Assembly (NCBI RefSeq): GCF_047948215.1
Contig: NC_134456.1
Coordinates: 85,698,515 to 85,762,514 of the forward strand
Length of the DNA: 64,000 nt
Origin: Lycorma delicatula
Taxonomy: Eukaryota; Arthropoda; Insecta; Hemiptera; Fulgoridae
Reading direction: 5' to 3'
Both the position numbers and the translations under genes were made by a program. The notes under the pieces are model-generated. The model did not search any database. It was not told the origin of the DNA and saw nothing but the letters and a program-made list of their open reading frames with translations. Of the stretch, positions 44,248-56,982 are shown in pieces (position 1 is the first letter of the stretch; the number at the start of each line of letters is the position of its first letter).

Positions 44248-45896
44248 ATTTTTCTGAACAAACTAACGTGGCAGAGGGTGCACGTAAACACCCTCGTTTG
44301 GAAACCGCCGATTCGCCACAAGCGAAGCGGAAAAAAAGTAAGGAGAGTGATAGAATTAGAAAAGATGCTGATAAAATCAGTAAAGATTTGAGAAAAGCTT
44401 TGTTTGGTAATAATGTTCCCAAACCAAGATTTTTGGTCATTACAAAAGAGAATGGTAACTTCCAAAAGGTAAGTCCATTCTTAATTGCTAGAGAGATTAC
44501 AAATTGTGCTGGTGGTCCTGTCAAGGATATCCGTAAGACGTTTAACGGATTACATGTCGAAACTATAAACGACATGCAAAGTCAGAAAGTCCAGGCGTTG
44601 AAGAAGATCGGTGAATTTGCGGTTACTGTCCAACCGCATAGTACACTTAATTCATCTAGAGGAGTTGTTGTTTGCCGTGATCTTCTTAACTGTACTGAAG
44701 AAGAAATAGTGCAGGAAATGTCTAGTCAGGGAGTGACACATTGTCGCAGACTTTCTATGAGACGAAATGGTGAGATTCTTCCTTCGGCCTCTCATGTATT
44801 GACATTCAATAGGCCAAGTCTTCCTGAAAAGGTACGAGCTGGCATCCATCGGCTTGATGTACGGGCATTTATTCCGCAGCCGATGAGATGTTTTAGATGT
44901 CAACGTTTCGGACACACTGCCGCTAGATGTGAAGCGCAGGAAATTTGTATATGCGGAATGAAGATTCATGAGGGTGATCCATGTAAAGACCCTCCAGTCT
45001 GCATTAACTGTAAAGGGCACCATAACTGTCGATCCAGGAACTGCCCAGTATACAAATCAGAAACAGCCATTCAGGAGGTTAAAACGCTTCAAAAAGTCAG
45101 CTACCCTGAAGCGAGGAAGATTGTAAACCTACGTACACCTAGACCATCGACTTCATACGCAGAAGCAGCTGCTGCTCCCCCCACACCTAAAATCAACGTG
45201 GAGCAGTTGCTTAATACGATGGCGCCAAGTCTCGCGACAATGATAGAAAGAATCATTGATTCCAAGATCGAGTCGACTCATCAGATACAACAAAGTAAAC
45301 ATGAGAAGGCTCATTCCCGGACTGACGTCGCCGACAGAAGACCCGTACCAGCTCAGTTTAAAAAACCGGCAAAATCTTCGATTATAACTCCAGCAATAGA
45401 CGTAATGAAGAAAAATCTTGATTTATCCGACAAAGATCTAAAGATCATCCCGACGACGAGTCATATAGCTAAGGATACTGTGACAAGAGTACAGGAAAAA
45501 TCTGCGTCAACCAAAATGGAGGTGCAAGTAACTATCCAAAAAGCACCGGACACAGACGATATTAAAACTGTACCTACAGAGGCCCCAAAAGCTCAGAGAA
45601 CAACTGTGGCGAGAGCATCTGTATCAGCCGGTCCAAGCACAGCCTTAGACATAGAATCGAGTTCATCAGCCGCCGAAAGTGCATCGGTTGCAAGTTTAGA
45701 CTCAATTGCAACGATGCTCACAGCACCATTGAAGCTTTCATCACCTGATGTAAGCCGGCGAACGTCATTGGCGTCAGAAAGAGAAGACGATGCCATGTCC
45801 GAAGCCTCAGACACTCTGTCGTCGGAAGTTGAGGCCGTTCGCAGAATGGAAAAGCGGTGTAAAAAGGGTTGGCCGAAAGGAAAGCCTAGAAAGTGA
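44244..45896 (+). CDS. ORF1 protein (Gag-like, three zinc knuckles), element A
   Basis: A 550-residue RNA-binding ORF1 protein of I-like LINEs, expected to coat the element RNA. The N-terminus is basic (about residues 15-55, with KRKKSKESDRIRK). An RRM-like or gag-like fold spans about 60-210, with FLVITKENGNF and SRGVVVCRDLLNCTEEEIV. Three knuckles follow: C216, C219, H224, C229; C235, C237, H242, C247; and C253, C256, H260, C267 (CINCKGHHNC ... CPVYKSE). The rest is low-complexity and acidic to serine-rich, ending in a basic KKGWPKGKPRK tail shared with C and D. The start is the first ATG after the upstream frame. The frame is intact. It has no RT partner in the same element and would need one in trans. 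Confidence 0.92.
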   Translation: MNFSEQTNVAEGARKHPRLETADSPQAKRKKSKESDRIRKDADKISKDLRKALFGNNVPKPRFLVITKENGNFQKVSPFLIAREITNCAGGPVKDIRKTFNGLHVETINDMQSQKVQALKKIGEFAVTVQPHSTLNSSRGVVVCRDLLNCTEEEIVQEMSSQGVTHCRRLSMRRNGEILPSASHVLTFNRPSLPEKVRAGIHRLDVRAFIPQPMRCFRCQRFGHTAARCEAQEICICGMKIHEGDPCKDPPVCINCKGHHNCRSRNCPVYKSETAIQEVKTLQKVSYPEARKIVNLRTPRPSTSYAEAAAAPPTPKINVEQLLNTMAPSLATMIERIIDSKIESTHQIQQSKHEKAHSRTDVADRRPVPAQFKKPAKSSIITPAIDVMKKNLDLSDKDLKIIPTTSHIAKDTVTRVQEKSASTKMEVQVTIQKAPDTDDIKTVPTEAPKAQRTTVARASVSAGPSTALDIESSSSAAESASVASLDSIATMLTAPLKLSSPDVSRRTSLASEREDDAMSEASDTLSSEVEAVRRMEKRCKKGWPKGKPRK

Positions 45897-46906
<1,010 letters not shown>

Positions 46907-47344
46907 TTCCGAGTAAATTCCTCGGTTATGCATTGTTAAGTTTGACCTGGTTCCAACTTCAGGTCACTAAACGGACTGGATCTATGGCTACCTGCAGGAA
47001 ATGGAGTAATATATGATTTTGGAAATGGATTCATACCATTCTTAGAGCTGGCGATGTGGCGGCCAGGGTCAATGTTATTGCAGGTGTAACGGAGACCCTT
47101 CCGTTGTCCACATGCCCCCTGCGATGGCAAGCATGTAGCAATGGTGCCCATGTATGTCGGTGCATGGGAGCTCTGAAAGCTTCGGTGAGTAGGAGCCTGG
47201 AGTCAGTGCAGAGACTGCGCATCCGCTCTCTGCCAGGACATATGCCGGTTCCACCGGAGTACCGGATAGGACCTCCAAGGTTAGTAGCCCTGGAGTGGGG
47301 GTGTACCCCGGCGGCTAGCCTTGCTACAGAAGGGATCAATGTTC

Positions 47345-48997
47345 ATGAATTTTCCTGAACAAACTCACGTGGCAGAGGGTGCACGTAAACACCCTCGTTT
47401 AGAAACCGCCGATTCGCCACAAGCGAAGCGGAAAAAAAGTAAAGAGAGTGATAGAATTAGAAAAGATGCTGATAAAATCAGTAAAGATTTGAGAAAAGCT
47501 TTGTTTGGTAATAATGTTCCCAAACCAAGATTTTTGGTCATTACAAAAGAGAATGGTAACTTCCAAAAGGTAAGTCCATTCTTAATTGCTAGAGAGATTA
47601 CAAATTGTGCTGGTGGTCCTGTCAAGGATATCCGTAAGACGTTTAACGGATTACATGTCGAAACTATAAACGACATGCAAAGTCAGAAAGTCCAGGCGTT
47701 GAAGAAGATCGGTGAATTTGCGGTTACTGTCCAACCGCATAGTACACTCAATTCATCTAGAGGAGTTGTTGTTTGCCGTGATCTTCTTAACTGTACTGAA
47801 GAAGAAATAGTGCAGGAAATGTCTAGTCAGGGAGTGACACATTGTCGCAGACTTTCTATGAGACGAAATGGTGAGATTCTTCCTTCGGCCTCTCATGTAT
47901 TGACATTCAATAGGCCAAGTCTTCCTGAAAAGGTACGAGCTGGCATCCATCGGCTTGATGTACGGGCATTTATTCCGCAGCCGATGAGATGTTTTAGGTG
48001 TCAACGTTTCGGACACACTGCCGCTAGATGTGAAGCGCAGGAAATTTGTATATGCGGATTGAAGATACATGAGGGTGATCCATGTAAAGACCCTCCAGTC
48101 TGCATTAATTGTAAAGGGCACCATAACTGTCGATCCAGGAACTGCCCAGTATACAAATCAGAAACAGCCATTCAGGAGGTTAAAACGCTTCAAAAAGTCA
48201 GCTACCCTGAAGCGAAGAAGATTGTTAACCTACGTACACCTAGACCATCGACTTCATACGCAGAAGCAGCTGCTGCTCCCCCCACACCTAAAATCAACGT
48301 GGAGCAGTTGCTTAATACGATGGCGCCAAGTCTCGCGACAATAATAGAAAGAATCATTGATTCCAAGATCGAGTCTGCTCAACAGATACAACAAAGTAAA
48401 CATGAGAAGGCTCAATCCCGGACTGACGTCGCCGACAGAAGACCCGCACCAGCGCAGTTTAAAAAACCGGCAAAATCCTCGATTATATCTCCAGCAATAG
48501 ACGTAATGAAGAAAAATCTTGATCTATCCAACAAAGATCTAAAGATCACCCCGACGACGAGTCATATAGTTAAGGATACTGTGACAAGAGTACAGGAAAA
48601 ATCTGCGTCAACCAAAATGGAGGTGCAAGTAACTATCGAAAAAGCACCAGACACAGACGATATTAAAACCGTACCTACAGAGGCCCCAAAAGCTCAGAGA
48701 ACAACTGTGGCGAGAGCATCTGTATCAGCCGGCCCAAGCACAGCCTTAGATATCGAATCGAGTTCATCAGCCGCCGAAAGTGCATCGGTTGCAAGTTTAG
48801 ACTCAATTGCAACGATGCTCACAGCACCATTGAAGCTTTCATCACCTGATGTAAGCCGGCGAACGTCATTGGCGTCGGAAAGAGAAGACGAAGCCATGTC
48901 CGAAGCCTCAGACACTCTGTCGTCGGAAGTTGAGGCCGTTCGCAGGATGGAAAAGCGGTGTAAAAAAGGTTGGCCGAAAGGAAAGCCTAGGCGGTAA
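47345..48997 (+). CDS. ORF1 protein (Gag-like, three zinc knuckles), element B
   Basis: A 550-residue intact frame, very close to that of A, with scattered substitutions such as GLKIHEGDPC for GMKIHEGDPC and a final RR for RK. It has the same basic N-terminus, gag-like fold, three knuckles and KKGWPKGKPR tail. The start is MNFPEQTHV. A second ATG two codons upstream (47339, MFMNF) also exists here, created by the leader change that breaks the upstream frame. Keeping the frame open in two diverged ORF1-only copies suggests selection on the protein, or very recent spread. Confidence 0.92.
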   Translation: MNFPEQTHVAEGARKHPRLETADSPQAKRKKSKESDRIRKDADKISKDLRKALFGNNVPKPRFLVITKENGNFQKVSPFLIAREITNCAGGPVKDIRKTFNGLHVETINDMQSQKVQALKKIGEFAVTVQPHSTLNSSRGVVVCRDLLNCTEEEIVQEMSSQGVTHCRRLSMRRNGEILPSASHVLTFNRPSLPEKVRAGIHRLDVRAFIPQPMRCFRCQRFGHTAARCEAQEICICGLKIHEGDPCKDPPVCINCKGHHNCRSRNCPVYKSETAIQEVKTLQKVSYPEAKKIVNLRTPRPSTSYAEAAAAPPTPKINVEQLLNTMAPSLATIIERIIDSKIESAQQIQQSKHEKAQSRTDVADRRPAPAQFKKPAKSSIISPAIDVMKKNLDLSNKDLKITPTTSHIVKDTVTRVQEKSASTKMEVQVTIEKAPDTDDIKTVPTEAPKAQRTTVARASVSAGPSTALDIESSSSAAESASVASLDSIATMLTAPLKLSSPDVSRRTSLASEREDEAMSEASDTLSSEVEAVRRMEKRCKKGWPKGKPRR

Positions 48998-49772
<775 letters not shown>

Positions 49773-50023
49773 TTCCGAGTGTTGTTTCTCGGATATACTT
49801 TCTTCGGTCGATTTACATCCATAGGCCGAATTACAGGACTGGACTTTACGGCCACCTGCAGATATGACATTTTTAACGATTACGGAAATGGATTTATACC
49901 GCCTTTAGAGCTGGCGATGTGGCGGCCACGGTCAAAGTTATTTGCAGGTGTAACGGAGACCTTTCGTCGTCCACATGCCCCCTGCGATGGCAAGCATGTA
50001 GTTAAGGTGCCCATGTTCGGAGC

Positions 50024-50209
50024 ATGGGAGCCCTGAAAGCTTCGGTGTGTAGGGGCCTGGAGTCAGTGCAGAGACTGCGCATCCGCTCTCTGCCAGGACA
50101 TATGCCGGTTCCACCGGAGTACCGGAACGGACCTCCAGGGTTGGTAGCCCTGGAGTGGGGGTGTACCCCGGCGGCTAGCCTTACTACAGAAGGGATTTTT
50201 TGTTCATGA
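50024..50209 (+). CDS. upstream ORF overlapping ORF1 start (ATGA), element C
   Basis: A 61-codon frame homologous to that in A (MGALKASVCRGLESVQRLRI ... LTTEGIFCS). Its stop overlaps the ORF1 ATG by four bases, at 50206-50209. Confidence 0.4.
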   Translation: MGALKASVCRGLESVQRLRIRSLPGHMPVPPEYRNGPPGLVALEWGCTPAASLTTEGIFCS

Positions 50210-51738
50210 ATTTTCCTGAACAAACCAACGTGGCAGAGGGTGCACGTAAACACCCTCGTTTAGAACCAGCCGTTTCGCCTGAGGCAAAACGGAGGAAGAG
50301 TACGGAGAGTAAGAAGATAGAGATTGAGGCTAGAAAAAGCTTACAGAAGGCTTTTTTTAAAAGTAGTAATGTACCGAAACCTAAATATTTGGTCATTACA
50401 AAGGAGGATGGAAATTTCTCGAGGGTGAGTCCTTTTCTCATCGCTCGAGAGATAAACAAATGTGCTGGAGGCCCTGTAAAGGAAATACGGAAAACTTTTA
50501 CGGGACTTCATGTAGAGACTGTTAATGATATACAGTCTCAGAAGATTTTAGGGCTGAAGAAAATTGGAGAGCTAGCGGTACGCGTTGATCCCCACGGCAC
50601 GCTCAACACCTCAAGGGGTGTTGTGGTCTGTCGGGATCTTTTAAACTGTTCGGAGCAAGAGATTGTAGAGGAGCTGGCAGCACAAGGAGTAATAGAGTGC
50701 CGTCGGTTAAACATGAGAAGGAACGGTGAGGTCTTACCCTCGGCTTCTCATGTCCTTACTTTCAACCGGCCTACTTTGCCAGAAAAGATAAGAGCGGGGA
50801 TTCACCGTTTGGATGTGCGGGCATTTGTCCCACAGCCGATGAGGTGCTTCAAGTGCCAACGCTTTGGCCACACCGCTCTTAGATGCGAAAGACCGCAAAT
50901 ATGCGTGTGCGGTGAAGAGGTGCATGAGGGAGAGCCATGTAAAGAGCCTCCTACATGCATAAACTGCAAAGGAGCGCATTCTTGTAGATCAAGGAATTGT
51001 CCTGTCTACAAAGATGAGGTAGCTGTGCAGGAAGTAAAAACCCTGCAAAAAGTCAGCTACTTCGATGCAAAAAAAATAGTTAACGCCCGTAAGCCTAGAG
51101 CAGCAACATCTTATGCTCAGGCTGCGGCTACTGTTCCTGCTCCTGCTCCGATTGCTGTAGATGAGGTACAAATTATAAATAAACTTGCTCCCACTTTGGC
51201 TAACATGATTGAGAGGATCATCGAAAACAAGATGAAACCTCTTGGCAATAAAGAACTTGTTAAGCCAAAGATAGTGATACAGCCTGCTGAAGATAAGTCG
51301 ATAAAAGTGAAAGTTGCTCCTCCAGAAAAGAAAACGGACAATAAACCTGAATGTCAAGTCCGTCTCAGCGAGATCCTCGATGAAAAGAAAAAGGCGATAC
51401 CTACAGAGTCTGTTATGGAGGCTCCCAAGCCTCCTGTAACTGAAGTGGCCTCTAAGCCTCAGAGGCCACAAAAAATCACACAGGGGGGGCGAGTGTCCCC
51501 CCTCCCACAGGCGGTGACCGGTGCGACCCCCGTGTTGGGGAGCGGGCAGGTTGTCGCCTCTCAATCGGCGCCTGAAACCGGCGCCGATCCATGCCCGTCG
51601 TCGTCGGCGGCTTCGGTGGTCTCCGATACGGAGACCGGAAGCTTTACAGGCGACGACCTTCTCCGCGAACACGATGCTGTTCGCAGGATGGAGAAGAAAA
51701 GGAAAAAGGGATGGCCGAAAGGAAAACCCAGGCAATAA
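50206..51738 (+). CDS. ORF1 protein (Gag-like, three zinc knuckles), element C
   Basis: A 510-residue intact ORF1, clearly homologous to A and B but strongly diverged, about two thirds identical by eye and mostly in the gag-like and knuckle regions. The knuckles read CFKCQRFGHTALRC, CVCGEEVHEGEPC and CINCKGAHSCRSRNC. The C-terminal third is different from A (proline, lysine and glutamate-rich), but the last residues KKRKKGWPKGKPRQ are conserved. I chose the ATG of MNFPEQTNV, matching A; a TTG two codons upstream is not a credible start. ORF2 follows in the same reading frame after two stops. Confidence 0.93.
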   Translation: MNFPEQTNVAEGARKHPRLEPAVSPEAKRRKSTESKKIEIEARKSLQKAFFKSSNVPKPKYLVITKEDGNFSRVSPFLIAREINKCAGGPVKEIRKTFTGLHVETVNDIQSQKILGLKKIGELAVRVDPHGTLNTSRGVVVCRDLLNCSEQEIVEELAAQGVIECRRLNMRRNGEVLPSASHVLTFNRPTLPEKIRAGIHRLDVRAFVPQPMRCFKCQRFGHTALRCERPQICVCGEEVHEGEPCKEPPTCINCKGAHSCRSRNCPVYKDEVAVQEVKTLQKVSYFDAKKIVNARKPRAATSYAQAAATVPAPAPIAVDEVQIINKLAPTLANMIERIIENKMKPLGNKELVKPKIVIQPAEDKSIKVKVAPPEKKTDNKPECQVRLSEILDEKKKAIPTESVMEAPKPPVTEVASKPQRPQKITQGGRVSPLPQAVTGATPVLGSGQVVASQSAPETGADPCPSSSAASVVSDTETGSFTGDDLLREHDAVRRMEKKRKKGWPKGKPRQ

Positions 51739-51747
51739 TTTAATTAA

Positions 51748-52602
51748 AAATTAAAAATTAGCGAGTCGATTGTACAATGGAACATCAATGGATGTTTTTC
51801 AAACATCCATGAGCTCCAACGCTTGGTACATGACGTAGACCCGATTTGTATATGTCTGCAAGAAACGCATTTCCGCCGAAATGAAAATTTTAAATTAAAA
51901 GGATTCCATATATTTCGGCGAGATCAACCGCCAAATGTAAGAGTTAGAGGTGGAGTAGCTATATTAACATCGACTAGAGCTACCACCGAAGCGGTTGTTC
52001 TAAACACCAACCTACAAGCGGTCGCCGTTAGAATGAAGCGACCGCTTAAGATCACTGTGTGCAGCATATACTTACCGAATTACGATTGGAATAAGGATGA
52101 CATAGAAAGATTAATTTCCGAGCTTCCCCCACCTGTTTTACTGGTGGGTGATTTTAACGCTCATAATTCTCTCTGGGGATCGGATCGAGTAGATCCCCGT
52201 GGAAGAGAACTGGAAGGGTTCCTGATGAATTCTGATCTTATTATTTTAAATGACGGATCAGGAACCTTTTTCAATGCCAGAGATGGATCGACGTCCTGTA
52301 TAGATCTTGCACTCATAAGCGGATCGATAGCACCGAGGTACAGCTTCCATGTTATAGACGATCTGCATGGAAGCGATCATTTCCCGGTGCAAATTGTAAC
52401 TGATGTTACTAGAACAATATATCCCATCCCTAAAAGATGGTTATTTGAAAAGGCAGACTGGACGAGCTTCACAGCTAGAACGATGCTCCCAGAAACAACT
52501 GGAGTTATCGGAGACGATGTCGACGCCATAACAAATGCAATAATCGAGTCGGCATCGAGATATATTCCCAAAACATCTGGGAAACTTACAAAGAAACCGT
52601 AA
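51748..52602 (+). pseudogene. ORF2 endonuclease part, element C
   Basis: An APE-type endonuclease that would nick the target. Catalytic segments are in order: IVQWNINGC (asparagine), CICLQETHF (glutamate), LLVGDFNAHNSLWGS (aspartate and asparagine), SCIDLALIS and GSDHFPV (aspartate and histidine). All appear intact. The open region begins right after a stop at 51745-51747, in the same frame as ORF1. It has no ATG before the WNINGC motif; the first in-frame methionine is after the QET motif. The frame ends at TAA 52600-52602, just before the conserved VPWWND segment. Confidence 0.85.
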
Positions 52603-54942
52603 GAAACTTACAAAGAAACCGTTCCATGGTGGAACGATGAAATAAGTGAAGCTATAAAAAGAAAGAAAAGGGCGTATAATGCCTTTAAGAAGCGTCCTAG
52701 TATAGAAAATCTTGTTGCCTTTAAGAAATACAGGGCGTATGCAAAACGTGTTATGATAGATTCGAAAAAACGATCCTGGCAGCAATACGTGTCATCCATT
52801 GACAAAACTACTACTGCATCAGATGTTTGGAGGAAAGTGAAGGCGATTTGTGGGCGTAATGATTTTACTCCCATAACTAGCCTTCAAGATGAAGATGAAA
52901 TAAAAGATACTCCATATGAAATTGCAGAGCTGTTATCCAATCATTTCGAAAAGGCCAGCAAAACGGCCAACTACGAGGAAGGTTTTCGAACCAAAAAAGA
53001 AGAACACGAAGGTCTACTAAATTTTGGAACTGAGTATAATTACTCATATAATGTACCATTTAAAATGGAAGAATTCGCGAAGGCGTTGGAAAAATCAGGT
53101 AACACAGCTGCTGGTCCGGATGAAATCCACTATAATATGATCAGGCAGCTGAATACCACTGCAAAGTGTAGACTATTAGAACTTTATAATAAAATATGGC
53201 GGGATGGAACGTACCCGCAGCAGTGGAAAAAAGCTCATGTTGTTCCAGTACCAAAGAAAAATAAAAATTTAACAGACCCCAATAGCTACCGTCCTATTTC
53301 TTTGACGTGTGCTATGGGGAAAATATTGGAAAAAATGATTAATAATCGACTCGTCTGGGTTTTGGAAAAAGAAAACCTGATATCATCGTATCAAGCAGGT
53401 TTTCGACAATACCATTCTACCACTGATCAAATGATCAGCTTAGAGGACATTATATATAACAGCTTTATTACAAGGAAACATTGTGTCGGAGTCTTCTTTG
53501 ATCTTCAGAAGGCTTTCGATATGACCTGGCGTCATGGTATAATGCTCCAGTTACATGAATGGGGCATTCGTGGCAATTTGCCTATACTGCTCAGCAACTA
53601 CATGAATGACCGTACCTTCCAAGTACGCGTCAACAACGAATATTCATGTGAAAGAATCTTGGAAAATGGCATACCGCAAGGTTCGCCGTTGAGCGGTACC
53701 TTGTTTACCATTGCCATTAATAAATTGATATTAGCCATTCCAGTAGAAATCAGCAAAAGCGTCTATGTTGATGATCTGGCAATCGTATATGCCAGCAACA
53801 AGACTGCTATAGTGAGGTACAAATTGCAACGAGCGATCAATGCTCTAAATGAAGTTGCAAGGAATACAGGATTCCAATTCTCACCAGAAAAAACGTGCTG
53901 TGTACACTTTTGTAGGAAGAGAATTCCTCATCAAAGTCCTGCTCTGACAATTGATGATAATCCAATACAATATAAAGACAGTGTAAGGTATTTAGGACTA
54001 GTATTGGATAAATCCCTCACATGGGGATTACATATACAGGACTTAAGTGATAGATGCAAAAGAGCCCTAAACATTATAAAATGTTTATCGAACCTAAATT
54101 GGGGCTCAGGAAAAGAGACATTATTGAGACTGTATAAAGCATTGGTTCAATCTAAACTAGACTACGGATGTATCGTATATTCATCCGCTAGAAAGTCGCA
54201 CTTAAGAAAGTTAGACGTAGTTCATAATAGCGGAATAAGATACGCAACAGGTGCTTTCCGCACGAGTCCGGCGGCTAGTCTGATGTCTGAAGCCGGAATA
54301 ATGCCACTACATTATAGAAGAGAGATCCTCTTGTTAAGATATGCAGCAAATATATGGGCTTTCCCTGCCCATATAAATAATAAATTGTTTATGAATCATC
54401 CCATGGCTGCATTATACGAACGTCGTGCTACCTATTCCAGACCAGCCGGAATTAGGTACCACGAATTAAGAAGGAAATATGAAATTGCTATACCAGAGAC
54501 ACTAGCAATTTCTACTAGAGAAATACCGCCATGGCTCTTGCCAGCGGTAAATACAAGTTTGGATCTCTCTCAAGGAGAATTAAAAAAGAAACCAGCAGTG
54601 ATCATCCAGCAGGAATTTTTAGCAACCGTCAGTAGTTACGAAGAACATATTAGAATTTATACTGACGGTTCTAAAACCGAACATGGTGTTGGATGCTCGA
54701 TACATGTAAATGAAGAAGCCCACTCTTGGAGACTGCCAGATGTGGCCAGTGTCTACACGGCAGAACTCACTGCAATTCAGCAAGCTCTTCGCTACACTGA
54801 ACACTATTGCGAAGAGAGAGTGCTAATATGTTCCGACTCATTAAGTGCACTTGTCGCAATTCGGAACAAGAACATTAAGGATGTCCTAATTGCAAACATC
54901 CTGTCCATTTTATACGTTCTAAAACAACGAAGAACATATTAG
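52603..54942 (+). pseudogene. ORF2 reverse transcriptase and partial RNase H, element C
   Basis: The frame resumes after the stop in the same phase with ETVPWWNDEISEAI. RT motifs: AGPDEIHYNMI; WKKAHVVPVPKK and SYRPISLTCAMGK; QAGFRQYHST; GVFFDLQKAFDMTW (A); GIPQGSPLSGTLF (B); SVYVDDLAIVY (C); FSPEKTCCVHF (D); YLGLVLDKSLTW (E). RNase H begins with IYTDGSKTEHGVGC, then YTAELTAIQQAL and ICSDSLSALVAI. It runs into a 289-bp tandem duplication and stops at 54942. The catalytic YVDD is intact, but the protein would lack the last RNase H acid and the C-terminal CCHC. Confidence 0.9.
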
Positions 54943-55216
54943 AATTTATACTGACGGTTCTAAAACCGAACATGGTGTTGGATGCTCGATACATGTAAAT
55001 GAAGAAGCCCACTCTTGGAGACTGCCAGATGTGGCCAGTGTCTACACGGCAGAACTCACTGCAATTCAGCAAGCTCTTCGCTACACTGAACACTATTGCG
55101 AAGAGAGAGTGCTAATATGTTCCGACTCATTAAGTGCACTTGTCGCAATTCGGAACAAGAACATTAAGGATGTCCTAATTGCAAACATCCTGTCCATTTT
55201 ATACGTTCTAAAACAA
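54639..55216 (+). repeat. 289-bp tandem duplication inside RNase H, element C
   Basis: The unit 54639-54927 is repeated at 54928-55216. The junction falls at the shared tetranucleotide ACGA. Since 289 is not a multiple of three, it shifts the frame. Element D has a single unit. Confidence 0.95.
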
Positions 55217-55738
55217 CGAGGACAGCGATGCGTATTTGTATGGACTCCGGGGCATGCTGGTATTACAGGTAATGAAATCGCAGACGAAGCTGCCAGAAAG
55301 GCAACAGTCTGCGATGATTTGGATGCATTTCCTGTAAGAGTGGCAGATATTAAAAACCGTCTAACAAATATAGTAAGAAACAAGTGGAACGCTGAATGGA
55401 GGAGTTTAAATACAAAATTAAACTCAGTTAAAACTTCTCCTTATAAATGGAAAAGCGACTTTAAATTGACTCGCCGTGAACAAGTAGCGGTGACCAGACT
55501 TAGAATCGGTCACACGCGATTAACAAATTTATATTTGTTAACCGGCGAAGTGAGACCAATGTGCGGTGTTTGCAATAAAACACTGACAACCAAGCATCTA
55601 ATAGAAGAGTGTACCATATATGAGGACCTCAGAAAGAGGTTCTGTTTTACAAATAATATTAGTGCTGATCTGGATAATGGAAATGAAGAAAATATAGTTG
55701 CATTTTTACACGCCAGTGGACTTCTTAAAAGTCTGTAA
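55031..55738 (+). pseudogene. ORF2 C-terminal RNase H and CCHC part, element C
   Basis: Downstream of the duplication the frame continues in another phase: YTAELTAIQQALRYTEHYCE again, then VWTPGHAGITGNEIADEAAR (final RNase H residues), a basic stretch, and the C-terminal zinc motif CGVCNKTLTTKHLIEEC (C-x2-C-x7-H-x4-C). Apart from the phase shift, it matches element D. Confidence 0.9.
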
Positions 55739-56545
<807 letters not shown>

Positions 56546-56796
56546 TTCCGAGTGTTGTTTCTCGGATATACTTTTTTCGGTCGATTTACATCTATAGGCC
56601 GAATTACAGGACTGGACTTTACGGCCACCTGCAGATATGACATTATTAATGATTACGGAAATGGATTAATACCGCCGTTAGAGCTGGCGATGTGGCGGCC
56701 ACGGTCAAAGTTATTTGCAGGTGTAACGGAGACCTTTCGTCGTCCACATGCCCCCTGCGATGGCAAGCATGTAGTTAAGGTGCCCATGTTCGGAGC

Positions 56797-56982
56797 ATGG
56801 GAGCCCTGAAAGCTTCGGTGTGTAGGGGCCTGGAGTCAGTGCAGAGACTGCGCATCCGCTCTCTGCCAGGACATATGCCGGTTCCACCGGAGTACCGGAA
56901 CGGACCTCCAGGGTTGGTAGCCCTGGAGTGGGGGTGTACCCCGGCGGCTAGCCTTACTACAGAAGGGATTACTTGTTCATGA
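56797..56982 (+). CDS. upstream ORF overlapping ORF1 start (ATGA), element D
   Basis: A 61-codon leader frame identical in layout to that of C, ending TEGITCS. The stop overlaps the ORF1 ATG at 56979-56982. Confidence 0.4.
   Translation: MGALKASVCRGLESVQRLRIRSLPGHMPVPPEYRNGPPGLVALEWGCTPAASLTTEGITCS

Noticed and set aside
50989..51735. 248-codon minus-strand frame, also at 57762-58508
   Set aside because: It is antisense to the intact ORF1 of C and D, is arginine- and leucine-rich, has no known domain and is preserved only because the sense strand is.
52603..52760. Frameshift between endonuclease and RT in C and D
   Set aside because: Reading the codons shows the same phase on both sides of the TAA; the lesion is a stop, not a phase change.
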